Positions 8,615 through 16,166 of a DNA stretch of 64,000 nucleotides are shown piece after piece. The position numbers were made by a program, and so were the translations under genes. A model generated the notes under the pieces. It worked only from the letters and a program-made list of their open reading frames with translations. It had not been told where the DNA came from and did no database searches. Every line of letters starts with the position of its first letter. The stretch's first letter is position 1. Source of the stretch: CADEED01 sp043747875 (GTDB taxonomy: Bacteria > Pseudomonadota > Gammaproteobacteria > Steroidobacterales > Steroidobacteraceae); the NCBI GenBank assembly GCA_043747875.1, contig JAYTOI010000134.1, positions 32,785-96,784 of the forward strand. The letters run 5' to 3'.

Positions 8615-8928
8615 CTAGCGATAGCGCGCCACCACGTAATCCATGACTTCGCGGAAGGTGCCGACCCAGACATCCGGATGCGCACGCAGATACTCGAGGA
8701 GTTGCTGATGCGCCGACGCGGACACCTGGAGATAGTCGCCACCGGTGCCGTGAAACTGCAGGACGCCGAGGCCGCGCGCGGGGCGTCGTCGTAGGTGAGT
8801 ACGATCGCGGCGACTTTGCCCTTCGGCCAGGCCATCTGCGCGTACGACGGCGCGACTGCGGCCGCCCACAGCACGAGTAGCGCGAGCACAGTTCTCAGAG
8901 CGTTCTCCCGACTTTCCTTCCCCGGCAC
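8615..8928 (-). pseudogene. polysaccharide deacetylase remnant with internal deletion
   Basis: The 5' part encodes a signal peptide (ending near APSYA) and the start of a deacetylase domain (KGKVAAIVLTYDDA). The frame then jumps: the 3' part, in another reading frame and ending at 8615, encodes LQFHGTGGDYLQVS and WVGTFREVMDYV, which normally form the end of the same domain. The roughly 150-200 residues between are missing, including the metal-binding HxxxH region. This is a secreted NodB-type deacetylase reduced to its two ends by a frame-disrupting deletion at about 8788-8795. It should be inactive. Confidence 0.75.
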
Positions 8929-8934
8929 CGCTTT

Positions 8935-10080
8935 TTAGTCCAGGCGCTTCTTGAAGCGCGCCACGGCGATGCCGAGCATCACGACGATGAAGATCGCGAG
9001 CTTGCCGATCTGCGGCCACACCTCGGGCAGCTCCGCACCGCGCAGCATGATGCCGCGCACGATCACATTGAAATGCGTCAACGGCAGCACTTGCGCGATC
9101 CACTGCGCGACCGCGGGCATGCCCTCGAACGGAAACATGAATCCCGACAGCAGGATCGACGGCAGCATCGTGACGAACGCGAGCTGAAACGCCTGGAACT
9201 GCGTCTGAGCCAGCGTCGACACGAACAGGCCGAGACCCAGCGACGCGGCGATGAACAGCAGCGCCGCGGCGTACAGGTCGACGAAGTGCCCGACGGTCGG
9301 CACGTCGAACAGCAGCTTGCCGACCGCGAGTATGAGCGTGGTCTGGATCAGGCCGATGCCGACGTAGGGCAGTAGTTTGCCCACCATGAGCTCGAGGCGC
9401 CCGAGCGGCGTGGCGATCAGCAGCTCGAGATTGCCGCGCTCGCGCTCGCGCACGATGGCGCCGGACGTGAACAGCACCATGGTCATCGAGAGGATGACGC
9501 CGATCAGCGCCGGCACGATCTGCACGGCGGTGCGCTTTTCGGGGTTGTACAACGTGCGCACCTCGATGCGACGCGGCGTCATGCGCTTGCCGCCGGAGTA
9601 GGGCCCGTCGCCGTGGCGTGTGAGCAGCGGCATGGCGGCGATGCCGGTCGCGACGCCCGCGAGCGAGGGTTGTGAGCCATCGACGAGGATCTGCACCACC
9701 GAGCGCGTGTCGGATTGCAGCCGGCGCTCGAAATCCTGCGGGATGATCACGGCCACACTGGCGCGGCCCTCGCGCATCAGGCGGGCCACTTCGGCGGAGG
9801 ACTGCGTGGCGTACTCGACGTGCACCACCTGCGTCGCCCGCAACTGCGCCAGGAATTCGCGCGACATCGACGTGTTCGCCTCATCCTGAACGACGGTGGC
9901 GAGATTGCGCACGTCGTAGTTGATGGCATATCCGAACAGCGTGATCTGCATCAGCGGCACGCCGACGATCATGCCGAACGTCACGCGGTCGCGGGACAGC
10001 TGCCGTACCTCCTTCATGGCGACCGCGCGCACGCGGCGCAGCGCGGCGCGCATGCGGCCCGGCTTGCTGGCGCCGTTCAT
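8935..10080 (-). CDS. ABC-2 type transporter permease (YhhJ/YbhR-like)
   Basis: This 381-residue inner-membrane protein has one N-terminal transmembrane segment, a large periplasmic part (about 45-180) and five C-terminal transmembrane segments. The cytoplasmic loop RERERGNLELLIATPLGR is the hallmark of ABC-2 permeases. Its partners are immediately upstream: the start ATG 10080 overlaps the stop of the ATPase gene (ATGA). With the membrane-fusion lipoprotein it should form an exporter of the YbhFSR/YhiI-RbbA-YhhJ type, exporting drugs or lipophilic compounds. Only one permease is encoded, so it presumably works as a homodimer. Confidence 0.88.
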   Translation of the reverse strand: MNGASKPGRMRAALRRVRAVAMKEVRQLSRDRVTFGMIVGVPLMQITLFGYAINYDVRNLATVVQDEANTSMSREFLAQLRATQVVHVEYATQSSAEVARLMREGRASVAVIIPQDFERRLQSDTRSVVQILVDGSQPSLAGVATGIAAMPLLTRHGDGPYSGGKRMTPRRIEVRTLYNPEKRTAVQIVPALIGVILSMTMVLFTSGAIVRERERGNLELLIATPLGRLELMVGKLLPYVGIGLIQTTLILAVGKLLFDVPTVGHFVDLYAAALLFIAASLGLGLFVSTLAQTQFQAFQLAFVTMLPSILLSGFMFPFEGMPAVAQWIAQVLPLTHFNVIVRGIMLRGAELPEVWPQIGKLAIFIVVMLGIAVARFKKRLD

Positions 10081-11039
10081 GATTTTGCCCGGGTCGAGAC
10101 CACGAACACGTCCTCCAGGCTCGCCTGCGTGCGCTCGATGCGCGCGTCGATGCCGTGTTCGTGCAGCACGAGCGCGAGCTGCGCCTGCGCATCGCCGCTG
10201 CCTCCGAAGGCCGAACGAGTCGCGAGCACGCGCAGGCGAAGTCCGAGCTGCGTCACGCCGTGTACCCACGGCAGCGCGCGCAGCACCTTCGGCGCCTCAC
10301 TGCCGTCGGCGCCCTCGATTTCGAAGATGTCGGCGTCGACGGCCTGCATCAGCGCGCGCGGCGTGCCTTCGGCCACGACGCGGCCGTCGGCGATGATCGC
10401 GAGGCCGTGGCAGCGCTCGGCCTCGTCCATGTAGTGAGTCGACACGAGGATGGTGGCGCCACCGTCGGCGAGCTCGAACAGGCGCTCCCAGAAATCGCGG
10501 CGGCTCTGCGGATCGACCGCGCTCGTGGGCTCGTCGAGCAGCAGCAGCTCGGGTGCGTGCAGTGTGGCGGCTGCCAGTGCCAGGCGCTGCTTCTGTCCAC
10601 CGCTCATGGTGCCGGCGCGTTGCGCGCGTAATTTTTCGAGGTTGTATGTGCCGCGCTGCGCGGCGATGCGCGCGTCGACGTCGCCTTCGAGGCCGTAGAG
10701 ATCCGCGATGAAACGCAGGTTCTCGTCGGTGGTCAGATCCTCCCACAGCGAGAATTTCTGCGGCATGTAGCCCAGGCGCCGGCGGATGGCCTCGGCGTCC
10801 TCGACGACCGAGAGGCCGAACACCTCGGCGTGTCCATCGGAGGGCAGCAACATGCCGCACAGCATGCGCAGCGTGGTCGACTTGCCGGAGCCGTTGGGCC
10901 CCAGGAAGCCGTAGATGCGGCCTGCAGGAATGTCGAGATCGATGTGATCCACGGCGACCTTCGCGCCGAACTTTCGCGTGAGCTGCCGCGCGGAAATCGC
11001 CGTCCCGGGTTGAGAGGGACGAGGCGCGCTCACATTCAC
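10077..11039 (-). CDS. ABC transporter ATP-binding protein (YbhF-like)
   Basis: This 320-residue ATPase starts at GTG 11039, overlapping the stop of the upstream gene. All motifs are visible: Walker A GPNGSGKST, Q-loop in YMPQKFSLWEDLT, signature MSGGQKQRLAL, Walker B LLLLDEPT and the switch His in STHYMDEAE. The C-terminal about 90 residues are the regulatory domain typical of exporters paired with ABC-2 permeases. The protein is half the length of YbhF/RbbA, which have two ATPase domains, so it probably dimerises. Confidence 0.9.
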   Translation of the reverse strand: MNVSAPRPSQPGTAISARQLTRKFGAKVAVDHIDLDIPAGRIYGFLGPNGSGKSTTLRMLCGMLLPSDGHAEVFGLSVVEDAEAIRRRLGYMPQKFSLWEDLTTDENLRFIADLYGLEGDVDARIAAQRGTYNLEKLRAQRAGTMSGGQKQRLALAAATLHAPELLLLDEPTSAVDPQSRRDFWERLFELADGGATILVSTHYMDEAERCHGLAIIADGRVVAEGTPRALMQAVDADIFEIEGADGSEAPKVLRALPWVHGVTQLGLRLRVLATRSAFGGSGDAQAQLALVLHEHGIDARIERTQASLEDVFVVSTRAKS

Positions 11040-11992
11040 GGCGCGCCGAGCTCCAGCGTGACGTCGACGGGGACGCCGGTGGGCAGGCTGGCGGCTTCGG
11101 AGCCTTCGAGCACGACTTCCGCCAGGAACGACAGGCGCGAGCGATCGGCGGCTGTGAGCGAGTAGTAAGGCGTGAACTCGGCCTCGCTGGCCACGAAGCG
11201 CACCTGGCCATGGAATTCGCGGTCGATTCCGTCGACGCGCAGCGAGGCGGGCGTCCCGGCCTTCACGCGTGCGCGAAGGCCCTCGGGCACGTGAATGCGC
11301 GCGTACGGCGTGCCACCGGCCAGCAGCACCGCGACGGTGGCGCCGCGCGCCGGTTTCTCGCCCACGTGGAACGGCAGCGCGTCGATGATTCCGTCGATGG
11401 GTGACCGCACTTCCAGCCGCGACGACGTCGTCTCGAGCGCTTTGAAATTGGCGCGCGCGCTGTCGGCCGCCTGGCGTGCCTGGGTGACCTGCTCTGCGCG
11501 GGTGCCTTCCTGCAGCTCACGCAGGCTCGCTTCGGCCTCGTGCAGATCGGCCTCGGCCGCATTCGCAGCGGCCACCTGGCGATCGGCCGCGGACTTGCTC
11601 ACGAGGCTGCGCTCGACGAGCCCCAGCAGCCGGTCGCGCTCGCGTCCAGCGTCATCTCGTTCGATCTTCGCGCGGTCGCGCCGCGCGGCCGCCGCGCGAA
11701 TGGTGGTGGAGCGGGCGCCGCTCACGAGCTCGGCGACCCGAGCCTCGGCTTCGGCCAACTGCGCGCGCGCGGCATCGAGCTCGGAGGCGGACAGCGCACG
11801 ATCCTGCACGACGACGATGTCGCCGGCCTTCACCTGCGCGCCCTCGGACAGCGGCAGCGCGACGATCGATTCGTTGGCGTCGGCCACGAGCTCGACGCGT
11901 TCGCGTTCGATGGTGCCGGGCAGCGCGTCGTCGCGATTGGTGCAGCCGGTGAGACAGAGCGCGAACAGGACTGACAAACGCGCGGTATTCAC
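11036..11992 (-). CDS. HlyD-type membrane-fusion lipoprotein
   Basis: This 318-residue protein starts at GTG 11992, overlapping the nadC stop (GTGA). The first 17 residues form a lipoprotein signal with lipobox LTGC, an unusual anchor for an adaptor of this family. The body has the MFP order: a biotinyl-lipoyl half (ALPLSEGAQVKAGDIV), a long alanine-rich coiled coil (about 70-180), the second lipoyl half (LEVRSPIDGIID) and a beta-barrel. It would bridge the ABC permease to an outer-membrane channel, which is not encoded here. Tight overlaps with both neighbours indicate one transcript. Confidence 0.88.
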   Translation of the reverse strand: MNTARLSVLFALCLTGCTNRDDALPGTIERERVELVADANESIVALPLSEGAQVKAGDIVVVQDRALSASELDAARAQLAEAEARVAELVSGARSTTIRAAAARRDRAKIERDDAGRERDRLLGLVERSLVSKSAADRQVAAANAAEADLHEAEASLRELQEGTRAEQVTQARQAADSARANFKALETTSSRLEVRSPIDGIIDALPFHVGEKPARGATVAVLLAGGTPYARIHVPEGLRARVKAGTPASLRVDGIDREFHGQVRFVASEAEFTPYYSLTAADRSRLSFLAEVVLEGSEAASLPTGVPVDVTLELGAP

Positions 11993-12780
11993 GTGGCGAA
12001 CTCGAGGCGCATGGACAGGTCGACGGCCTGTACGTGTTTGGTGATGCCGCCGATGGAGATGTAGTCGACGCCCGTGAGCGCGATCTCGCGCACCGTCGCG
12101 AGCGTGACACCGCCCGAAGCTTCGAGCATCGTCTTCGAGCCGCAAGCGCGGTTGCGCGCCACCGCGACGCGCATGTCGTCCTGCGTGAGCTCGTCGAGCA
12201 TGATGATGTCGGCACCGGCCTCGAGCGCCTGCTCGAACTCCGTCAGCGATTCCACCTCGACTTCGACCGGCAGGCCGGGAGAAGTGCGGCGCGCGGCCGA
12301 CACGGCGGTGGCGATCGAGCCGGCCGCGAGTATGTGGTTCTCTTTCACGAGCACCATGTCATAGAGACCGAGACGATGATTGCGCGCGCCACCGCAGCGC
12401 GCGGCGTATTTCTGTGCGAGGCGCAGGCCGGGCAGCGTCTTGCGCGTGTCGAGGATCTGGCAGCCGGTGCCCGCGACCGCTTCGACGTAGCGGCTGGCGG
12501 CGGTGGCCGTGGCGGACAGCGTCTGCAGGAAGTTGAGTGCCGTGCGCTCGCCCGTCAGCACGGGTCTCGCGGCACCTTCGATGCGCAGCACCGGCTCGTC
12601 GGGACGGATGCGTTCGCCATCGCGCGCGCGCCAAAGGAGGCGGAGCGCGGGATCGAGTTGTTTGAAGGTTGCGTCGACCCAGTCGGTGCCGCAGAGGATC
12701 GCAGGTTCGCGCGCAATGATCTGCGCGCGAACCTGCTGTGTGGCGGGGACGAGGGCGGCGGTGACATCGCCCGCGCCCAC
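11989..12780 (-). CDS. nadC: nicotinate-nucleotide pyrophosphorylase (carboxylating)
   Basis: NadC converts quinolinate and PRPP to nicotinate mononucleotide in de novo NAD synthesis. Recognisable segments are ERTALNFLQTLS, the PRPP-site ILDTRKTLPGLR, NHRLGLYDMVLVKENH and the C-terminal VDYISIGGITKH. The GTG at 12780 is the first ordinary start in frame. However, the family's conserved N-terminus (an ALAEDVGAGD-type segment) continues upstream in the same frame to about 12840, where no ATG, GTG or TTG exists; CTG at 12841-12843 is a candidate. The true protein is therefore probably about 20 residues longer. It heads the run of overlapping genes with the exporter. Confidence 0.9.
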   Translation of the reverse strand: MGAGDVTAALVPATQQVRAQIIAREPAILCGTDWVDATFKQLDPALRLLWRARDGERIRPDEPVLRIEGAARPVLTGERTALNFLQTLSATATAASRYVEAVAGTGCQILDTRKTLPGLRLAQKYAARCGGARNHRLGLYDMVLVKENHILAAGSIATAVSAARRTSPGLPVEVEVESLTEFEQALEAGADIIMLDELTQDDMRVAVARNRACGSKTMLEASGGVTLATVREIALTGVDYISIGGITKHVQAVDLSMRLEFAT

Positions 12781-12853
12781 GTCTTCGGCGAGCGCGGCAG
12801 CGACCTGCCGCGCGATGGTGTCGTTAGGAACCCGGTCGATCAGAAGATCTCGT

Positions 12854-13492
12854 TCAGAACGGCAGGCCGTGCCCGGTCGCGATCATGCACAACAGCATCG
12901 GGAACGACAGGATGAAGTTGGTGCGCGAGGCGTACAGCGCGATTTTGCGCGCCTTGGCCTTTTCTTCATCGGTGGCGGGCTTGAGGCCGAGGATTTTCTT
13001 CTGGTTCGGCCAGATGAGGCCCCACACGTTGAACAGCATGATGGTGCCGAGCCAGGCGCCGATGCCGATGGTGAGGAACTTGTAATGGAAGACGGGATCA
13101 TCCACCAGTGCGCCGAGCGTGAACGAGTTGACGAAGCCCTTCGGACCGACTTCCTCGAGCAGCCACGCACCCACGAGCCAGGTGACCAGCGCGGACCAGC
13201 GGAACCAGAACAACGCGCGCGGCGCGACGTACTTGTTGATGCCCGCGGCGCCGGGGCCGCCCGTGTCCGCCGCCGCGGCGGCCACCGCCGGGGTCTGCAC
13301 GGCGTTGAAGTAGTAGAGCAATCCGATCCAGAAGATGCCGGCGCCGATGTGCAGCCAGCGGCCAAACGACTGCGCGTTGAGCGAGTACTTGGCTTCGGCT
13401 TCGCTCAGCACCACGTGTAGGACCACCGCCAGCAGGAGTGCGAGGACGATGCCGGTGACGAGCGCGAAGCGATGATTCGTGAATATTTTCAT
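12854..13492 (-). CDS. urate-oxidase-N-terminal-like (PuuD-type) membrane protein
   Basis: This 212-residue integral membrane protein has about five hydrophobic helices. The motif GRWLHIGAGIFWIGLLYYFN and later RWSALVTWLVGAW match the N-terminal membrane domain of PuuD-type urate hydroxylases, which also occurs alone as a membrane protein of unknown function in many proteobacteria. The cytochrome-c domain of full PuuD is absent. ATG 13492 is preceded by GGGGAG. Its stop lies just upstream of nadC. A role in urate oxidation is not supported by neighbours. Confidence 0.75.
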   Translation of the reverse strand: MKIFTNHRFALVTGIVLALLLAVVLHVVLSEAEAKYSLNAQSFGRWLHIGAGIFWIGLLYYFNAVQTPAVAAAAADTGGPGAAGINKYVAPRALFWFRWSALVTWLVGAWLLEEVGPKGFVNSFTLGALVDDPVFHYKFLTIGIGAWLGTIMLFNVWGLIWPNQKKILGLKPATDEEKAKARKIALYASRTNFILSFPMLLCMIATGHGLPF

Positions 13493-13577
13493 TGTCTTAA
13501 TCTCCCCGATGAGCGGTTTGAAGGATAGGGGACGAGCCCCCATAATTCAACGCGCCGAGGGCACGTGCCCGGCACCA

Positions 13578-14084
13578 ATGGAACGACCGCAATCTCCCTG
13601 TATCAAAGTCTGTGTGCTGGACCCCGGCGATCGATGCCTGGGTTGTCTGCGCACCGTGGGCGAGATTGCGGCGTGGGGCGCGATGACCGCGCCGGAACAA
13701 TGGGCATTGCTCGCAGTGCTCGAGGACAGGAGAAGCAAAGTGGCTGACGACGTCGTTACACGCATCAAGACTCACATCGGCACGAGTCCCGCGGTGCTGT
13801 TCATGAAAGGCACGCCGGACTTCCCGCAATGCGGGTTCTCGGCTCAAACAGTGGCCGCGCTGCGCGCCTCGGGCGCGGGTTTTCATGCGGTGAACATCTT
13901 CGAGGATCCGGAGCTGCGCGAGGCGCTCAAGAAGTTCTCGAACTGGCCCACCTATCCGCAGCTGTATGTCAACGGCGAGCTGGTCGGTGGCTGCGACATC
14001 GTGCTCGACATGCACAAGAGCGGCGAGCTCAAGAAGCTGCTCGGCGAGGCTGGGGCTTCACAGGGGCTCGCGCCCCACTCTTGA
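13578..14084 (+). CDS. DUF1289 protein fused to monothiol glutaredoxin (Grx4)
   Basis: From ATG 13578 the frame encodes a DUF1289 domain (residues about 5-50; four Cys in SPCIKVCVLDPGDRCLGC). Without a stop it continues into a complete monothiol glutaredoxin with active site PQCGFS and the C-terminal VGGCDIVLDM glutathione-binding region. Grx4 proteins carry a bridging 2Fe-2S cluster and deliver it to target proteins. DUF1289 proteins are small, probably metal-binding and often neighbours of iron-sulphur genes. GTG 13740 has its own good ribosome site, so a free 114-residue Grx4 of normal length could also be made. Fusion, separate proteins, or both are possible. Confidence 0.85.
   Translation: MERPQSPCIKVCVLDPGDRCLGCLRTVGEIAAWGAMTAPEQWALLAVLEDRRSKVADDVVTRIKTHIGTSPAVLFMKGTPDFPQCGFSAQTVAALRASGAGFHAVNIFEDPELREALKKFSNWPTYPQLYVNGELVGGCDIVLDMHKSGELKKLLGEAGASQGLAPHS
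13728..13742 (+). promoter_or_regulatory. internal ribosome site and GTG start for stand-alone Grx4
   Basis: AGGAGA at 13728-13733 lies 6 nt before GTG 13740-13742, in frame inside the DUF1289-glutaredoxin gene. Initiation here would give a 114-residue glutaredoxin starting VADDVVTRIK, matching the usual length of Grx4/GrxD. Confidence 0.6.
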
Positions 14085-14105
14085 CGCCGCCGACGCGGCG
14101 GCGTC
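14083..14105 (+). terminator. GC-rich hairpin after the glutaredoxin gene
   Basis: A perfect 10-bp stem, GACGCCGCCG with CGGCGGCGTC, and a 3-nt loop starts on the glutaredoxin stop codon. There is no clear T-run, so it may be an atypical terminator or an mRNA-stabilising stem. Confidence 0.55.
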
Positions 14106-14106
14106 C

Positions 14107-14139
14107 GTGAGAAATGGGGCAGTCCCCTTTCTCCCTCAC
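14107..14139. repeat. GGGGCAGTCCCC-type hairpin between convergent genes
   Basis: GTGAGAAATGGGG pairs imperfectly with CCCCTTTCTCCCTCAC around a CAGT loop. It sits between the glutaredoxin gene and the converging RNase T gene, whose stop is at 14139. The AAATGGGG..CCCCTTT core resembles REP-like palindromes. It could act as a two-way terminator. Confidence 0.5.
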
Positions 14140-14873
14140 TAAGAGGCGTCTTCGTTCGTTTCGCGCGCTTCTTCGGCCGCGGCGGCCAGCGCATCGCGCA
14201 TCGGCTGCGCGCGCATCTCGGCCTTGCGCCACGTGCCGTCGAGCGCATTGCACACTTCGCAGAAAATCTCCGCCGTGCGCTCCGCGTCGTATTTCGCGGA
14301 GTGCGCGGCGCTCGAATCCCACTCGAGACCGCAGACCTGCGCCGCCTTGGCGAGCACGGTCTGTCCGAATGCCGCGCCGGCCAGCGTTGCGGTGTCGAAG
14401 CACGAGAACGGATGAAACGGGTTGCGCTTGATCTCGGCGCGCGCGACGGCCGCGTTGAGGAACCCCAGGTCGAACGCCGCATTGTGGCCGACGAGCACGG
14501 CGCGACGGCAGCTCTGAGCCTTCATCGCCGCGCGTACCTCGGTGAAGATGCGCCCGAGCGCGTCTTTCTCCGGAATCGCGGGGCGCAGCGGATGAAACGG
14601 GTCGATGCCGTTCACCGCCAGCGAGGCGGCCTCGAGGTTTGCGCCTTCGAACGGCCGCACATGGTACGAGTGCGTCGCGCTGCGATGCAGTCGTCCGTCC
14701 GGACCGAACTCGATCATGACCGCGGCGATCTCCAGCAGCGCGTCGGTGGCGCTGTTGAACCCGCCGGTCTCGACGTCGATGACCACGGGCAGAAACGCGC
14801 GGAAGCGGCGATGCATGAGTGGCGGACCGGAAAACCCCGAGCTCTGCTGCGGTGGCAGGAACTCGTCCATCAC
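14139..14873 (-). CDS. rnt: ribonuclease T
   Basis: This is a DEDDh 3'-5' exoribonuclease of about 244 residues that trims tRNA and other stable RNA 3' ends. The first exonuclease motif is VVIDVETGGFNSATDALLE, with the GGFN-A-TDALLE pattern characteristic of RNase T. The second metal-site region is LVGHNAAFDLGFLN, and the catalytic His lies in AAHSAKYDAERTAEIF. The start is GTG 14873 or ATG 14870. Both overlap the pyrC stop, so the genes are coupled. The first about 25 residues are an extension compared with the E. coli enzyme. Confidence 0.92.
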   Translation of the reverse strand: MMDEFLPPQQSSGFSGPPLMHRRFRAFLPVVIDVETGGFNSATDALLEIAAVMIEFGPDGRLHRSATHSYHVRPFEGANLEAASLAVNGIDPFHPLRPAIPEKDALGRIFTEVRAAMKAQSCRRAVLVGHNAAFDLGFLNAAVARAEIKRNPFHPFSCFDTATLAGAAFGQTVLAKAAQVCGLEWDSSAAHSAKYDAERTAEIFCEVCNALDGTWRKAEMRAQPMRDALAAAAEEARETNEDAS

Positions 14874-15949
14874 GCGTCCTCGTCGACGAGTTGCCAGTGA
14901 ACGGTTTCGCCCGCGCGCATGGGCACCAGTCGCGCTTCGCCAACATCCGCCGGGCCCGCGTCCCGGGCGAAGGGGTAGTTAGCCGGCACCTGCCACGGTC
15001 GCTTCACGAGCCGGATGCGTCCGCTGTTGCGCGGCAGGTCGTAGAAGTCCGCGCCGAAGTCCGAGGCGAAACCCTCGAGTTTCTCGAGCTTGCCCGCCGC
15101 CTCGAACGCCTCGGCATACAGTTCGATGCCGGCATGCGCGGAGAACATGCCCGCGCAGCCGCAGGCGTTCTCCTTGGTGTGCTGCGCGTGCGGCGCACTG
15201 TCGGTACCCAGGAAGAAGCGCGGGTTGCCGCTGGTCGCAGCCTCGAGCAGCGCTTCGCGATCGGGCTCGGTCTTGAGAATGGGCAGGCAATAGTAGTGAG
15301 GACGAATGCCGCCCTCGAACAGCGCATTGCGATTGTGCATCAGGTGCTGCGGCGTGATGGTCGCCGCGACCCCGTCGCGCGCACTCTTGACGAACTCCGC
15401 CGCACGCTTCGTCGTGATGTGCTCGAAAACGATGCGCAACGTGGGAAATCGCGCAGCGGTCGGTGCCAGGACGTCGTCGATGAAGCGTGCCTCGCGGTCG
15501 AAGACGTCTACATGGGGCGCCGTGACCTCACCATGCACCAGAAGGGGCATGCCGACCTCGCTCATGCGCGCGAGCAGATCGTCGAGGCTGCGGATGTCGG
15601 TGACGCCGGAATCCGAATTCGTCGTGGCGCCGGCCGGATAGAGCTTGCAGGCCTTCACGCAATCCGTGGCGCGTGCTGCATCGATCTGCGACGCCGGCGT
15701 ACGATCGGTGAGATAGAGCGTCATGAGCGGCGTGAAATCCGCGCGTTTGCCGTCGATCTGGGGCAGCGCGTCCAGAATGCGCTCGCGATAAGACAGGGCC
15801 GCGGCCACGGTGGTGACGGCTGGCTTCAGATTGGGCATCACGATGGCGCGCGCGAAGCGCGCCGCGGTGTACGGCAGCACTGACGCCATGGCGGCGCCGT
15901 CGCGCAGGTGGAGATGCCAGTCATCGGGCCGGCGAATGTGAAGTTCCAA
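14870..15949 (-). CDS. pyrC: dihydroorotase
   Basis: PyrC cyclises carbamoyl-aspartate to dihydroorotate in pyrimidine synthesis. The 359-residue protein has the class-II signatures: the zinc motif WHLHLRDG near the N-terminus, the carboxylated-Lys region ACKLYPAGATTNSDSGV, VFEHITTK, PQHLMHNRN and the Asp in FFLGTDSAPH. Length is normal. It is co-oriented and overlapping with rnt. The 217 bp between it and divergent aceE hold no gene and should contain both promoters; I could not assign boxes with confidence. Confidence 0.95.
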   Translation of the reverse strand: MELHIRRPDDWHLHLRDGAAMASVLPYTAARFARAIVMPNLKPAVTTVAAALSYRERILDALPQIDGKRADFTPLMTLYLTDRTPASQIDAARATDCVKACKLYPAGATTNSDSGVTDIRSLDDLLARMSEVGMPLLVHGEVTAPHVDVFDREARFIDDVLAPTAARFPTLRIVFEHITTKRAAEFVKSARDGVAATITPQHLMHNRNALFEGGIRPHYYCLPILKTEPDREALLEAATSGNPRFFLGTDSAPHAQHTKENACGCAGMFSAHAGIELYAEAFEAAGKLEKLEGFASDFGADFYDLPRNSGRIRLVKRPWQVPANYPFARDAGPADVGEARLVPMRAGETVHWQLVDEDA

Positions 15950-16166
15950 GGGGGACCCGCGTTGGGGAAAGGCTCGAAAAAGGCTTGGTGAAGCCGGGCG
16001 AAACGAAGCGTAAGCTGCTGTGCGGATTGAGGTTTGCTTGACCGGGACGCCTCAAGTAACGATCATATCGCGCCTTGTTTTCCCGACCCCTCTACCTCAC
16101 CTGTGACGCGGCGCATGCTAGCACAGCATGCGCGTCTCTCTTTGCTTGCCGTGACCACGGCAATGG

